DNA of 64,000 nucleotides from assembly GCA_963691655.1 (NCBI GenBank), contig OY829328.1, forward strand, positions 69,692,400-69,756,399. The letters run 5' to 3'. Origin of the DNA: Toxonevra muliebris. Lineage: Eukaryota; Arthropoda; Insecta; Diptera; Pallopteridae. Numbering within the stretch: the stretch's first letter is position 1; each line of letters starts with the position of its first letter. Below, piece after piece: positions 26,101 through 36,463 of the stretch. Under the pieces are notes generated by a model. That model made no database searches and was not told where the DNA came from. It saw nothing but the letters and a program-made list of their open reading frames with translations. Both the position numbers and the translations under genes were made by a program.

Positions 26101-29100
26101 AGTTCAAAAAAAATATGTGCAGAAAATCAAATTCTATACATGTATTCGTTGCTTATTCACATTCAAATAATATTATTATTGTAATGTATCAAAAATGTGA
26201 TTTAATAATTCAGCTTTTTATAAATCAATCTATTGTATTCTTTTTCTAAGTTTATTATTATTTTATAAAAAAAAATTGCCATCAAATCAAAATTTAGACC
26301 AAACATGAATTAAAACTCAAACCAAATTCAGATTAAAATCCAAACTAAAATACAACAAAATTCTAACTTACAATCAAACCAGAATTCAGATCAAAAACGG
26401 AAAAGTTAAACCAATATCAGACTAAAATTCAGTACAAAATTCAATCAAAAAACTAGACCATTATCAGGCTTTCTAAATGTATGGCATTTATAAACTGGCG
26501 TTAAAATTGTAGATTTAATGTAGTCTGAATATATTTAATAACCAGTTGCACCCTATAGCCCCCTCCCCCCCTCGGATACGCTACTGCTTTCATCTCACCC
26601 CCTCTTTTTAACACAATTTGATTATTTCAGGAGACTGGTCTTCACGTCTAAGAACAGACTAAGTCTGCATTTATACGGTAAGACTAGTCTCATAAACTTT
26701 TTACATTCCATTTTGAAGTTTAATGATGCCCGCGATATTTTCTATCTCCCTATCGTTTCTCTCCTCTTCCCTACACTATTGAGAGTTTCATAAAAGTAGT
26801 CTCATCAATTGCTGACTAAACGAAGATGAAATGAAAAACAGATATATCGATGGTCATGCGTTGACCCTTCCTAAGTATTTTTTCCCCACTTTTGAAAGAC
26901 AGGACAATAAGACAATAAATTTCTATAAATAATATATAAAAATAAGTTTAAAAAAAAGTTAATTCCAAAAACATTTTTTTTCTTATTTAAAATGATTTAA
27001 AAAGAACATTTACATTTGTTGCTTTTTTGTCGTCTCTTCCAAAAGTGGTGAACAATTACTTACGAGGTGTCAACGATATCTTATATATTCAAAAATTTAA
27101 ATGCTAAATGGAGAAATTATTTGAGTGGTAGCACTTAAGCTATAAACAGAATTGCAGCGTTTCGACGAATTTACACGGCGTAAAAACACTATAATACCAT
27201 GCTCCCATTTAGCCGAAATTGCGTTGTTTCGACAAATGGTTTCGAACGAAACTACAATCGTTCACATTGGTTCAGCTGGTTTCAATTATGGTTTCGTTTG
27301 ACAGTTTATTGTTAATTTCTTGTTGTACAATGCCGGCGACAAATATAATTATTCCTAATATTAAATAAATTTGAATCAAACGAAAATGATAAACGAAATA
27401 TGTAACAGTGAAATAAAAGTGTATAGGAAAAAGCGACAATTGTTATGTTTTCACTTCAACTGCAGCCACTATTTAGCCTTTCTATCGCTGCTCTCCGCCA
27501 TTTGTTCATATGTATGGCCGTTTCCCTCCCCCCCCCCCTCCCCACGCAGCTCCTCCGCCTTTTCTGCTCATACTTGGGCTATCAGCTGTTCTTCCCTCGC
27601 ACTACACAAATTACTTTTTTAATATTTTCGTTTTTCCACATTAATCAAGTTGTAAGCCAAGCAAAATATAATGCCTAAAACACAATCAAGCTTTGCGGCT
27701 GCGTGCTTTGATATGACATTTATTCGTTTTATATCGTGTTTGATTTTTTCTGCCAAAAAGCTCGATCTAAGTTTTTCTCAAAGCACAATATTGCGTGCGT
27801 TAAGTTTTTTTTTGCCAATTATTAAAGAAATAAAATTAAAAAATAATGGATTCGGATGATGATGATTTAATTGATTTCAAGTTTTTTTTCTCACATGGCA
27901 TATGGTGGTTACTCAATCCACAAACAGCAAGAAACGTCTGCGCAACAAAGACTATGGATCCGAGAACTCATACAAAAAAGCATGCTCACGCACCAAAGAA
28001 ATTAAATGTCCTCCAAAAGAATTCATTTTATTCATAACAAATCACATTATTAATCTACAATTTTTAAGCACAGCACCCGTATTTTCTTTTTTCCCGATTC
28101 GTACTTTGAAAAAAAAAAAACAATAACATCGAACAACCACAACAACTGCTAAAAAGCGTTCAAACTAGCTCTACTCGCAGCGTTTCAGCTTCTTTAATCG
28201 TATTTACGATCTAAAGCCTGAGGCCAAATTGTGTTTTGCTACAAATGAATGCATACGATTTTACTTTATACCATGTTCCCATTGAGCCGAAATTGCGTGG
28301 TTTCGGCAAATGATTTTGAACGAAACTGCAATCGTTCACATTGTGAAGCTGGTTTCGATTATGTTTTCGTTTGACAGTACATTGTTTATTTGTTGTTGTA
28401 AAATGCCGACGGCTACGACAATTATTGCTAATATTGAATAAATTTGAATACGAAGAGAATCAAAATAATAAGCAAAACATTCATCAACAAAATAATAGTG
28501 TATAGAAGAAAGCGTCAATTCTTATGTATCTTGTTTCACTTCAACCGCAGTCACTATGCAGTTCCTCCTTCATTTGTTCATATGTATGACCTTCCCCCCC
28601 TCCCTCCCCCCGCCCCCTACGAAACTCCTCCACCTTTTCTGCCCATACTTGGGCTATGAGCTCCTCTTCCAGCGCACTACACAAATTACTTTTTTTATAT
28701 ATTCGTTTTTTTCTACGGTTTCAAGTTGTAAGCAAAGCAAAATATAATTGTCAGAATAGAAATCTCAGAGCAAATTCATTTTAATATTCATTTCAGTGAA
28801 CACATTCAGAGTTGCGTTAGATTTTTCCGTGGTTTCGAATGTGGTTTCGTTGCAACCACCTCATTTCCGTGGTTTCGTTTGATGTACTTTTATATGCCAA
28901 AATTGAGCATTTCAGTGCAGTTTCAGCCGAAACCACAGAAATGGTCGAAACCACTCGATTTCGGCTCAGTGGGAACATAGTATAACAATTAAAACACAGC
29001 TGTCGACCATTTTACTTCGATTTGGATCTATTTCTGTGTTTTCGTTGAACGATATAAATTTAGTGCAGATAAAACAATGTTAATATAATGGAATTTAGGA

Positions 29101-31051
29101 AAACATTGATAGAGAAAGTACGAAAAAACGAATGTGCGACAAATTGAGGACAACTAAAAGTGATCGGGATCAGAGTATGCTTGTTAGATAGCGAGAGTGC
29201 TTCAGAGTACTGTGGTTAACTCCGTTTCGGGCCTCAATGTCAATTTTTTTTTACGCGGTCCTAAAGTTTGGTCATTTCTGAACATGTTACTATAATAAAC
29301 CAGAAGACATCTTCGTTATTTTTTCATCTGATAACGTTTACGTGTTCACCCTCTTAATGGGGTAAAAAGACAATGTTTTTAAGGGATGGAGATAATGACT
29401 TAATACATTCCAAATATATCTTCTACGTAAGATTTTACTGTAAGGTGCTGAAAGCATAAACATTCTCAGATGCATTTCAACGAAATGAGCCAGGAATGTA
29501 GAATTTTATTTGACACTTTTTGTATGACGAATTTCTGCAGTTCAGACGTATTTCAACGAAATGTTAAATTTACTTGAAATGCACTCTCGTGTGTCCGCAT
29601 TATTACATATTTTTTTAACAACGAACAACGGAAATTCAAAAAACGAGCGTGTAAATCCAGCATATGGCTGTTTTTGTTTTAAATGTCTGCTATTAAAGCC
29701 TGGAACAGAGTGTGAAGTGAAGTACGCAGTTTAGGCTCAGAATGTAGCGTAGCGAACCATGAAGTGCGACAAAGAAAGATGTTAATAGTAATAGCACCTC
29801 TGAAGCTCATTTTTATTGTAATTGGAATCACACACGATCATGTTTTTCTCCACATTTTACTTTTGTTACTTCACGCTTCAGCTTCACATTCTGTTCCTCA
29901 GTTAAGGGTTAATTATACTTAAGTAACGGAACGTAGCGTAGTTGAACGTAGAAATCTATCGAGGATAGAACTTTGCGTTACGTTACGATTTCGGTAATTG
30001 GGCCATCCACTTTGTGCGAGAATGCGCATTCTCCCCAAAGGAACTCCAAATTTATGGAAATCACGCACGCATGAAAACGCGCACAGCCACGAATTTGCGC
30101 ATTCTTGCGTGTCACTGAATGGGCTCCTTTACACGCACTGCCTTTAACACTGAATCGAAACGTGAGAATTGGCAAAGTTACACCGCGCTCCGTATTCATT
30201 CATATCTTTAGCTTCAAGGGGTTGTGTTGGAAAGAGGCTCTTACCCACACATTTGACAATTTCAAGAGACTAGTCATTATATGTAAGAGAACACTATGTA
30301 AAGTACTATCTGCAGCAAGTGGATGTTTAGTTTGAAATAATTGCCTTAATCAAATCAAATTTCATATTTTTCAGGTTCTTCTAGTAAATTTAAAAATGGA
30401 AACACCATTCTACATGAGGCGATTAAGAAGAATTTACATGAGGAACTGAAATTATCACCGATAAAATCGTTACTTTCTGAAGTAATCAATAACAGAAAAG
30501 AGAACCTTTTGCACCATGCTTGTGTGTTAGATAAGTCAGAGTGTATTATTCCATTAGTAAGTTTAAATTTGAAGATTTCTTCGAAAGATATTTGTGGAAG
30601 AACTCCTTTGCATATTGCTATTGAAAAACGACATAACAATTGTATTGAGAAATTCAGTGAAATCTTAAGATCAGCAGCGGAAATCTATCCAAATTCTATT
30701 CAAGATCTGAAACAACTTTTCGTTACACGCAATGCATATGGTTTTACAGTGATGCATCTAGCCGTAATAAATAACCTTGAAAATCTTTTAATCGACATGC
30801 TGGGATTCTGCATAAAATTCAATATTAATCCTTGCACATTCGGAACTTTAGGATGTGGTGACCAAATAACACATTTAGCAGAATCTAAAGAGTTGAGGAA
30901 TTTGTTAAGTTTAATAAAGAAATATGTGCCAGATGCTTACTATTCACAGAACTATGCTGGACTTACGGTTTATGATATGATAGACAATAACGATTCTTCT
31001 GATTCTGATATAAATTCAGATTCTGGTAATTCGGAAAAAACATTTTATTAA
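13686..31051 (+). CDS. Relish-like NF-kB protein (Rel homology domain plus ankyrin repeats)
   Basis: Three exons keep phase exactly: 13686-14135 (donor GTAAGT), 23427-24219 (acceptor TTACAG, donor GTGAGT) and 30375-31051 (acceptor TTTCAG, stop TAA), giving 639 residues. Residues 14-25 (EQPQEKLRFRYK) are the Rel DNA-recognition loop; YVHLGFIAFKKE (about 150) starts the linker into the dimerisation domain; NKRSR (300-304) is a likely nuclear signal. Residues about 422-610 hold ankyrin repeats (NGNTILHEAI, CGRTPLHIAIEKRH, YGFTVMHLAVINN). RHD plus ankyrin is the Relish/p100-p105 class, transcription factors of the Imd immune pathway. Compared with Drosophila Relish it starts directly at the RHD, has a shortened RHD linker, shows no LQHD-type caspase site between RHD and ankyrins, and ends soon after the ankyrins in an acidic tail. 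It is therefore likely a diverged paralogue rather than Relish itself. An AATAAA lies at 31075-31080. Confidence 0.85.
14299..14600 (+). repeat. Dispersed repeat family 1, copy A
   Basis: About 300 bases are shared with copies at 42431-42698 (inverted) and 53128-53424 (direct), including the strings CATTTATTAGTGT, AAAGAGCTTG and GCGGGAGTAAATAACAA. It sits just inside intron 1 of the Relish-like gene. No coding frame; probably a non-autonomous transposable element. Confidence 0.75.
14601..16680. other. Relish-like intron 1, unidentified sequence
   Basis: A GC-richer island at about 14900-15240 interrupts AT-rich DNA and carries short overlapping minus-strand frames without recognisable motifs; it may be a transposon fragment. 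The rest holds nothing that can be supported. Confidence 0.3.
16684..16967. mobile_element. Small MITE-like inverted-end repeat
   Basis: The segment starting TTGACAAAATGTTTAATTTT at 16685 is matched, inverted and imperfectly, by the segment ending near 16967 (CTGCACCGTGCG side). Length is about 280 bases with no frame. Boundaries are approximate. Confidence 0.35.
17037..17335 (+). repeat. Dispersed repeat family 2, copy 1
   Basis: It aligns along its length with 41891-42160: both contain a CAGACGA..ACG.TCAC segment, then ATGGGCACG.GTTGTT, ACCAAATGATTTGGCT, GTACACTTTTGGT and TGCTTAATAGCA.CACT. The copy in the PAN2 intron has inverted ends (TGTTATGCAGAC), so this is probably a DNA transposon relative. 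Confidence 0.65.
17805..17920 (-). mobile_element. tRNA-derived SINE-like sequence 1
   Basis: Read on the minus strand, TGGCTTAGCGAGTT resembles a tRNA A box and GAGTTCGAATCCC a B box at the proper order and roughly the proper distance. It cannot fold as a good tRNA and lies close to a second similar sequence, so it is interpreted as a SINE head or tRNA pseudogene. Confidence 0.5.
18038..18145 (-). mobile_element. tRNA-derived SINE-like sequence 2
   Basis: On the minus strand GGATGAGTTGGTTAGAAGG followed by GAGTTCGAATCCC gives A-box-like and B-box motifs of a tRNA. It shares the B box and the bases after it with the neighbouring copy at 17805-17920. Not a functional tRNA by eye. Confidence 0.5.
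19230..19660 (-). pseudogene. mariner-like transposase fragment
   Basis: Minus-strand frames joined across one in-frame stop give WFQQDSTKFHAAIVTLELLK, then DLTPLDFFLCGHVKSLV, IGDIQSDLCNRVIQNW and RGGHLNDII. These are the C-terminal blocks of a mariner-related transposase family (QQD; DLTPLDFFLWGYVK; HLNDII). The catalytic core upstream is absent, and there is a stop and a frame change, so the fragment is dead. Confidence 0.7.
20141..21761 (-). mobile_element. Tc1-like transposon with double (IR/DR) ends, broken transposase
   Basis: The ends carry repeated TGATCAAAATAATAG-type motifs at 20145, 20339, 21545-21566 and 21747-21756, the two-repeat-per-end layout of Tc1 elements, and the element is flanked by TA inside a (TA)n tract. 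Transposase runs on minus from 21421 (MGRKIHCTTEEKRLVLRLRK, then EGKSLRDIAKLLDRS) to 20424. Blocks GGGNIMVWGFFPWSGVGPI and VYQQDNDPKHTSK show the second catalytic Asp region. After LPWPSQSP the frame is disturbed (a G-rich stretch replaces the usual NPIENLW), and a run of A/T interrupts the centre, so the enzyme is defective. Confidence 0.85.
21768..22934. mobile_element. Fold-back element: large palindrome with internal repeats
   Basis: The left arm (21768 to about 22320) and right arm (about 22466-22934) are inverted copies: ATGGGACATTCTCTGTCAAT and GACAGATAATGTCCCAT are the outer ends, and GCATGTTTGGG / CCCAAACATGC, ACCCAAGTCATGATAA / TTATCATGACTTGGGT follow inward. Each arm holds two diverged units of about 115-130 bases (GGAAATGT..ACTTGT / ACATGT..GTCCCT). 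The right arm lacks about 90 bases present in the left. It lies directly beside the Tc1 element in the same TA tract. Confidence 0.85.
23061..23337. mobile_element. MITE with perfect 47-bp inverted ends
   Basis: Bases 23061-23107 and 23291-23337 are exact inverted copies over 47 of 47 positions, starting AATAATGTGTAACAGGC. Total length is 277 bases with no frame. It ends 89 bases before exon 2 of the Relish-like gene. A short match to one end (AAGCCTGTTATACATTATT) is seen at 24961-24979. Confidence 0.85.
24291..26640. mobile_element. Composite element with inverted ends and a GACCAAAATTCA repeat array
   Basis: The left end (GACTGGTCTCTTGAAAC, then an AAGGGGGT run) is matched in inverted form near 26593-26640 (CACCCCCTCTTT to GAGACTGGTC). 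The inside consists largely of a degenerate array of the word family GACCAAAATTCA at 24410-24665, 25080-25440 and 26275-26470, broken by unrelated inserts. Similar ends occur at 30225-30275 and 54665-54705. No transposase frame. Confidence 0.5.
27190..27680. repeat. Truncated copy of the 28266-28983 element
   Basis: It is directly repeated with about 480 bases of the element at 28266: both start TACCATG.TCCCATT.AGCCGAAATTGCGT, continue through GAACGAAACT.CAATCGTTCACATTG and a C-rich run, and end near CAAGTTGTAAGC. The right terminus is absent. Confidence 0.65.
28266..28983. mobile_element. MITE-like element with about 40-bp inverted ends
   Basis: The left end (TATACCATGTTCCCATTGAG, 28266 on) and the right end (inverted, ATACTATGTTCCCACTGAGC at 28982) match over about 40 bases including GGTTTCG. 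Multiple short GTTTCG motifs lie just inside both ends. A C-rich run is at 28592-28616. No transposase frame. Confidence 0.7.
29702..29897. mobile_element. Small MITE with GGAACAGA ends
   Basis: Ends GGAACAGAGTGTGAAG (29702) and its inverted partner at 29897 (CTTCACATTCTGTTCC) match with one difference. A related sequence lies at 37125-37290. It sits in intron 2 of the Relish-like gene. Confidence 0.6.
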
Positions 31052-32289
31052 CGCAAACTGTTGTGTATTTAACAAATAAAATAAATATTTTTTATCATAT
31101 GTATGTTGTACTTATATGTATTTTATGTATAATAAAGAGAATACATTTTTGCAGAGTTCAAGTGGTTTGGTTTTGTACTGGTATAAGTTTGATATCCTTT
31201 AAGCCCTTATGGGGCATAGGGTGGCGATCAACTATTTTCATTCCCTTGCATCCGCTGTTAGCAGCGATGCTGATTATGCCAATGCTGTTGAACTTTACGT
31301 AAGCCTTATCGTTTGTTTTTCTCACCGACATTTTTGCTTTCGAGCTTCGTCTCCAATAAGTTTAAATCATTGCAATTTTATAAAGTTACTTCACATCGCC
31401 TTTTCTTGCAACGATCTCAGCGATTTACGTCAATTTGTCCGAATACTTCCTCATATCTCGTCGCTTTCAACATACAATTGACATACATGTTAACCTTGCT
31501 TAACATGATACCCACACCACCTCTTCGCTGACCGCCTACTGAAACGTCCTCATCAGAATATGCAGAAGATATATAGATTTTCTCACAAATTTTTAAAAGA
31601 AAGAGGAATTTATAAAGACTAAAAATAATTAAGGACCCAGGATCCATTATTTAGAAGAGTACAATGATTATTATAAAGCTTAATTTTTTGTATCCTGTTT
31701 GACAAGTACGAACCAAGATATTTATGGACAGCGCTTCGGATACCGCATTTACGCGGGCGGGTCACTGAAAAATATGAATATTTTGACAGTGCTGGACAGA
31801 ATCGTTGCTGGTGGAATACTCCACTAATCGACTTGTAATTAATTCTAGTGGAACACCACCAGGAAAATGCTACCAGGGTGCAAATATCCAGATTAAAAAA
31901 TTGCTATTCCTTCCTTGCAAGTCTTGGCCACTGGAGGCATTTTAATATTTCCTCTGAATTAGTTGGAATTGGGACCGTATCATTGTTTTTTTTAACTTTT
32001 TGGTGGAAAAAGAAATATGTTCGTATCAGTATAGACCTAATATATTCTAAATATTTGTTATTTTAATTAGTTTTATTGTATTAAACAAGTTTTTGTTCAT
32101 AAAGATTTGTTTAATTTATTATTTCCTTGTCATCTGGTTCACCCTTTGTTTTGAGCAACTGATTTTTAGCGTTGTTGCTAAGTTCGCGCTAGTTATTATT
32201 TTGGAAACTCAGAAAAGCAACACTGCTAACGTTACGTCTTATTGTGAATATTCGAATGAAAAGAACAAGAAGAAATCATCAAACAGTTC
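31052..32289. other. Relish-like 3' flank, no further gene seen
   Basis: A polyadenylation signal AATAAA is at 31075-31080 and another near 31131. The rest holds only short frames without recognisable motifs. Confidence 0.4.
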
Positions 32290-33935
32290 TAGTGTTGCCA
32301 GAACGATGATTTTATCGTTATTTGACGATTTTTTGGCCCAACGACGATTTCACGATTTTTTTTTGAAAAATGGCGATCTTTTAGATTAAAAAACAACTCC
32401 AAAAAAAATGTTTTCACATACCAAAAACATTTCAACTCCAAAAATCTTCTCTGTAATAAATCTTCGCTGCTAAAAACCTACATAGAAATAGTTGAAATAC
32501 CAACTATATTACGAAGAAGAAAACGTGATTCTGATTTCTGCAATTTTAGTGAATCTTCAATAGTGAAAAGATTTCTACACCGACCTTCCCCAAAATATTC
32601 TTTACCCATTTTCTTCATCCACGACACTGCTCTTGCATTACCATTTAATGACAAGTCAGGGCTTAAAGTTTGGAGTTGAAGGTAGGCTGGATTAAACCAA
32701 AGTACTTAGTCTCAAAGACCACTGTACTATCTCCAAGATAGAGTCAGTAGAAGAAAGTAGAAAGACAGGAAAGATATGTTAGAGGATAAATGGGAAGAAG
32801 AAAGGTCTGGGGTGTCTCAACCTCGAACTTCTTTGTTTCACTGATGATTCTTAGAAGCTCAGGAAGAGGGAGAGTGTGCACATAATTCATACTCAAGACA
32901 TCACTACCCAACAGCCCTAATCTGATTCTCGCGAACGCCGGACAACTACAGAGATAATGCTCCGTAGTATCATTGTCCTTAAAATACTACTACTGCCAGC
33001 TTTTCTCTTCAGGAACTGGAATGCCTCTTAAATGAATAAAGACTAGGTGTATCTGTGTTGAGCTTAATTTCCAGTGATACAATTTTGATTATGCTTTTCA
33101 TGCATAAATATTTTAAGACCAGAGTATTTAACTCTTGGTGTTAATAACATTGATTTCAGAGAAAATACAATATTTTTGGAAAGTAAAGATATTTACCTTG
33201 GCATTAACGCCACAGACAAATTAAAAATCCTTGTAAGCCTCATAACTTGCATAACATGTGTAAACTTGTCAAAATTTATATGAAATTTGACAGTGTGTTT
33301 CCGTGGTTTACCAGGTTTTTGCACGTTTTATTGAAAACTCTTAATGTGTTACAAAATATCTGAAAGTCTGTTTTCAGAATTTGTAAATAATTGCGCTTCT
33401 TTTTATAATGAGTTGTGTAATCGAATAAAAAAACGATTAGATTTTTATATTGCTGCATTGAAAGAATTAAGTTTTCTTTAGCCAGGAAAACTAGTTTCAA
33501 AAAAAGTCAATTCATTACAAAGATTAATGTTACATTTTAAAAATTTAGGGGACGAAAACTACTTTCAGCAAACTAAATATTGACTTTAGGGAGCTACGAT
33601 ATGTATATTTTGAGACAATTTTTGATAAGGTGAATGAAATTGCAGCTGAAGAAAGTTTTGGAAAGCTATTTCCAACATAAGACGTGGTGCTTCCTCAAAA
33701 GCATTTCCATTATCAAACTTTGCTTTAAAATTGAAATATTTACCCAACTAGTCCGCAAAAGTTGAAAGAATATTTAAACAATAACCCTCTTGAAGGAATA
33801 GTATAATATAAATGAATGCAAACATATTTATAGTAAACAAATTTGAGTTTTTCTCTCATGACGATTTTTTTGTGAAAATTACGATTTTTTCTTATAATTT
33901 TGACGATTTTTGAAGTGAAGTTTATGGCAACACTG
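32290..33935. mobile_element. hAT-type transposon remnant with 8-bp target duplication
   Basis: The ends are TAGTGTTGCCA (32290) and the inverted CAGTGTTGCCA (33935), a typical hAT terminus, flanked on both sides by the 8-base direct repeat AACAGTTC (32282-32289 and 33936-33943). Near 33755 on + the words SAKVERIFKQ resemble the C-terminal dimerisation motif of hAT transposases, surrounded by stops. Inside, about 32790-33040 on minus encodes the tail of a non-LTR retrotransposon protein (listed separately). An inactive, nested copy. Confidence 0.8.
32790..33040 (-). pseudogene. Non-LTR retrotransposon ORF2 tail fragment
   Basis: On the minus strand one frame reads DNDTTEHYLCSCPAFARIRL, then GLLGSDVLSMNYVHTLPLPE, LLRIISETKKFEVETPQ. 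The CxCPAFARIR block and the LLRFI..TKRF tail are those after the RNase H region in LINE proteins of the I/Jockey/R1 groups. It is 5'-truncated and lies within the hAT remnant. Confidence 0.6.
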
Positions 33936-34132
33936 AACAGTTCAGCAAGCGCAACTGTTCTACCACTGTTGCTTTTATTTATGTGTCACGGAGCAGAGCA
34001 GTTGTAATTATTTTGACTGAATTTATTTTGTCTGCTTTCAGACTAGGAAATTGTCAAAATGTGTGGGATAAAGGTGTGACGAAAGTAATATTTTCCTCTT
34101 TTGCAATCACTTTTGATAGTTTATTTGTGAAC

Positions 34133-34833
34133 ATAGTGAAATAAATAAAGTGAAATAAATAGAAGTGACGCCCTCTTTTCTGTTCACTGACATCTGCCAA
34201 ATTTTAAAATTATTCTCTTACTTCTCCCAAAACATTTGATATTTCAGAAGTAAATATAAAAAAGTATTAACCCATTGGTACCAGCACAATATATAAATAA
34301 AATAGAAAAATTTGAAAAGCCAGAAACATTTTTAGACATTGATAAACGAGATCTTCGAAGGCGTTTGTAACAACCATGTGCATAATGTGAACCAAGGATT
34401 TAACCCAAAACTTAAAGTTTTTTTGTTATGTATGCCATTTAAGTAAGAAATCTGCCTCTCCGGAATTTAAATAAAATTATTTTGAGTTCGGTAAAACTAT
34501 TTAGAATATAAAGAGAACATTTTTGAAGAAGTAAATTGTAAAAGTATTGTATTTTGTTTATTTAAATATTTTATAAAACCACACTCTACAAAATATATTG
34601 AGAGCTTTTATTTCAGAAAAAAACAGCAAACGAAAAGTTTATTGTTTTTTGATATTTTTATTTCATTTATTTATTTGACTTTAGCTGACGAAAATGGGTT
34701 AAAAGAGTTTTCTCTCATAAACAAAATTATTTGTCAAAATTTATTGAGCGAATACATGTCATAATTGTCAAATCTCAGAAGACCTGAGAATATTTCAGAT
34801 TACTTTTTGCTATCTGGCATACTGTATACTGTG
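34133..34833 (-). mobile_element. 701-bp non-autonomous element, copy 1
   Basis: This segment is nearly identical, in opposite orientation, to 63148-63848; both are 701 bases. It is flanked by the direct repeat ATTTGTGAA (34124-34132 and 34834-34842). Ends are CATAGTG and, at the other side, CTGTG, so terminal inversion is very short. No protein frame. The 8-9-base duplication suggests a hAT-type transposase made it. Confidence 0.7.
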
Positions 34834-35391
34834 ATTTGTGAATTAATCCTTGGTATTTCTTTGACAAAACTATTGATATAAATGAATACTTCCAAAAACA
34901 CCACGTGCTCCAATTTCTAGCAAAGTTTTCTTTCTCTGCGAGCCTTTCAAAAATGATAATGAAATATTTCTACATGCCTAAGGTTTAAATTTTTGCTACT
35001 TATCTTCTGAAAAAGTTATATAGTATAACTTGTGGCGTTTATAATCGTATGAGATGAAACAGGATTGCAAGCCGCTTAAAAACATTGCCACGCTCTCACA
35101 GCATGACTTTTTGTTTAATTTACGGCCAATTAGTATAATTTCAAGTTTCCACTTCGATTGCCGCGAAAATAGCTGCATTCTAAATTTTGACAGCTCAAAC
35201 GTAGTAGGCCGTTTAGTAAACATAAAAAGTAGCATACATCGCTCACTGATAACTCATGGATCAATGACGAATACAGTTGACATGTTCTGATTGCCGCCAA
35301 TGTAAAAAAGTGTCCGTAGTTTATAAATTCGCTGTGCGCGCAATACTGCATAATTTTCTTACAAGTGTGGTTACCAAAATATTTCACAACA

Positions 35392-36071
35392 ATGACGGTC
35401 TCTCGGGAAAAAGCTTCAATTTCCGTGGTACCACCATCAGGAAACGAGCATATGGAATGGTCGGCCGAAGAAGAAATACAACTGTTCTTCGCCTTAGAAG
35501 GTCTTAAGCCGGTAGGAATAAACAAACACTTTTACATGGCGTGCATTGCATCACGATTATCTAAAAGTCTCAATCGTGATGTCCCAGCTGAAGCAATATG
35601 GGCACATCTACGTACAATGTATAATTTGGACGTGCTAGACGAATTGGAGCCACTGCCTTTTCCAAATGAAGAAAAAGAGTTTTCACTGCCTGATACAGAA
35701 TTTTCAGCATTGCTATCAAAAAAACGTGCTGAAAGCGAAGAAAAACAACGTGTAAGCGTTGACAGTAGTAGTGGCCCACCATCGATTATAGCTGTGGCTA
35801 CTGATAATACTGGAAAAAATGGTGATTGCAATTTCTTTTATTTGTTTTTAAAATTAATTAATGTTTGGAATTTTCAGATAAGTCAAGCACAGCGGCAAAA
35901 ACGAGTGCAACGCAACATATCAAAGAAATGGATAAAAAGATTAACACTAAACTCGTGGATGTACCAAAACGTACGCCCAAAAGGACTCGTGGTTCTGTGT
36001 CATTGGAATCGAGTAGTAGCCCCTCAACTACACCACCTCCAGTACAAAATAATAAACGTCGGCGAATATAA
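35392..36071 (+). CDS. MRGBP: MRG/MORF4L-binding protein (MRGBP), NuA4/TIP60 subunit
   Basis: Exons 35392-35821 and 35878-36071 are separated by a 56-base intron (donor GTGATT, acceptor TTTCAG); together they encode 207 residues. The conserved N-terminal half is plain: MEWSAEEEIQLFFALEGLKP, VGINKHFYMACIASRLSKSL, VPAEAIWAHLRTMYNLDVLD and LPFPNEEKEFSLPDTEF, matching the EVE/MRGBP family fold that binds MRG15. The C-terminal half is Ser/Lys-rich and ends KRRRI, like the KRRR end of the human protein. The protein is a subunit of the NuA4/TIP60 histone acetyltransferase complex in the nucleus. Start chosen at the first ATG of the exon, preceded by CACAACA. A polyadenylation signal is at 36359-36364. 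It is convergent with the minus-strand gene ending at 36464. Confidence 0.93.
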
Positions 36072-36463
36072 ATAATTTTGTACACATAAAAGTATATTTG
36101 TGCATAATAGTAAGTGCATGTGAGGGGGAAGCTTTGCGTGCATGCTTTTTTAGTCGAAAAGGAAAGGGTGTGTAAAAGGAATCGGAATATGTATTCACAA
36201 TTATGCTGTGAATTTCTGGGCAATTACTTTTTACATAATCCACTCCTGAAAGATAAACGGCAAGGCAAAATTAGTTCCTAAGTTAATTTGATATTTCTTT
36301 CATAAAGTTCAACTAAATCACATACAACATATTCCAATAACATATTTAAAAATATTACAATAAAAAGAATTTATTATAAAATGCAACATGCGACAAAAAT
36401 ATATGTAGTTTATAGTACAAGAAAGTAAAACTGTTTATGAAGGATTAACAACCCAAAGCGGAA

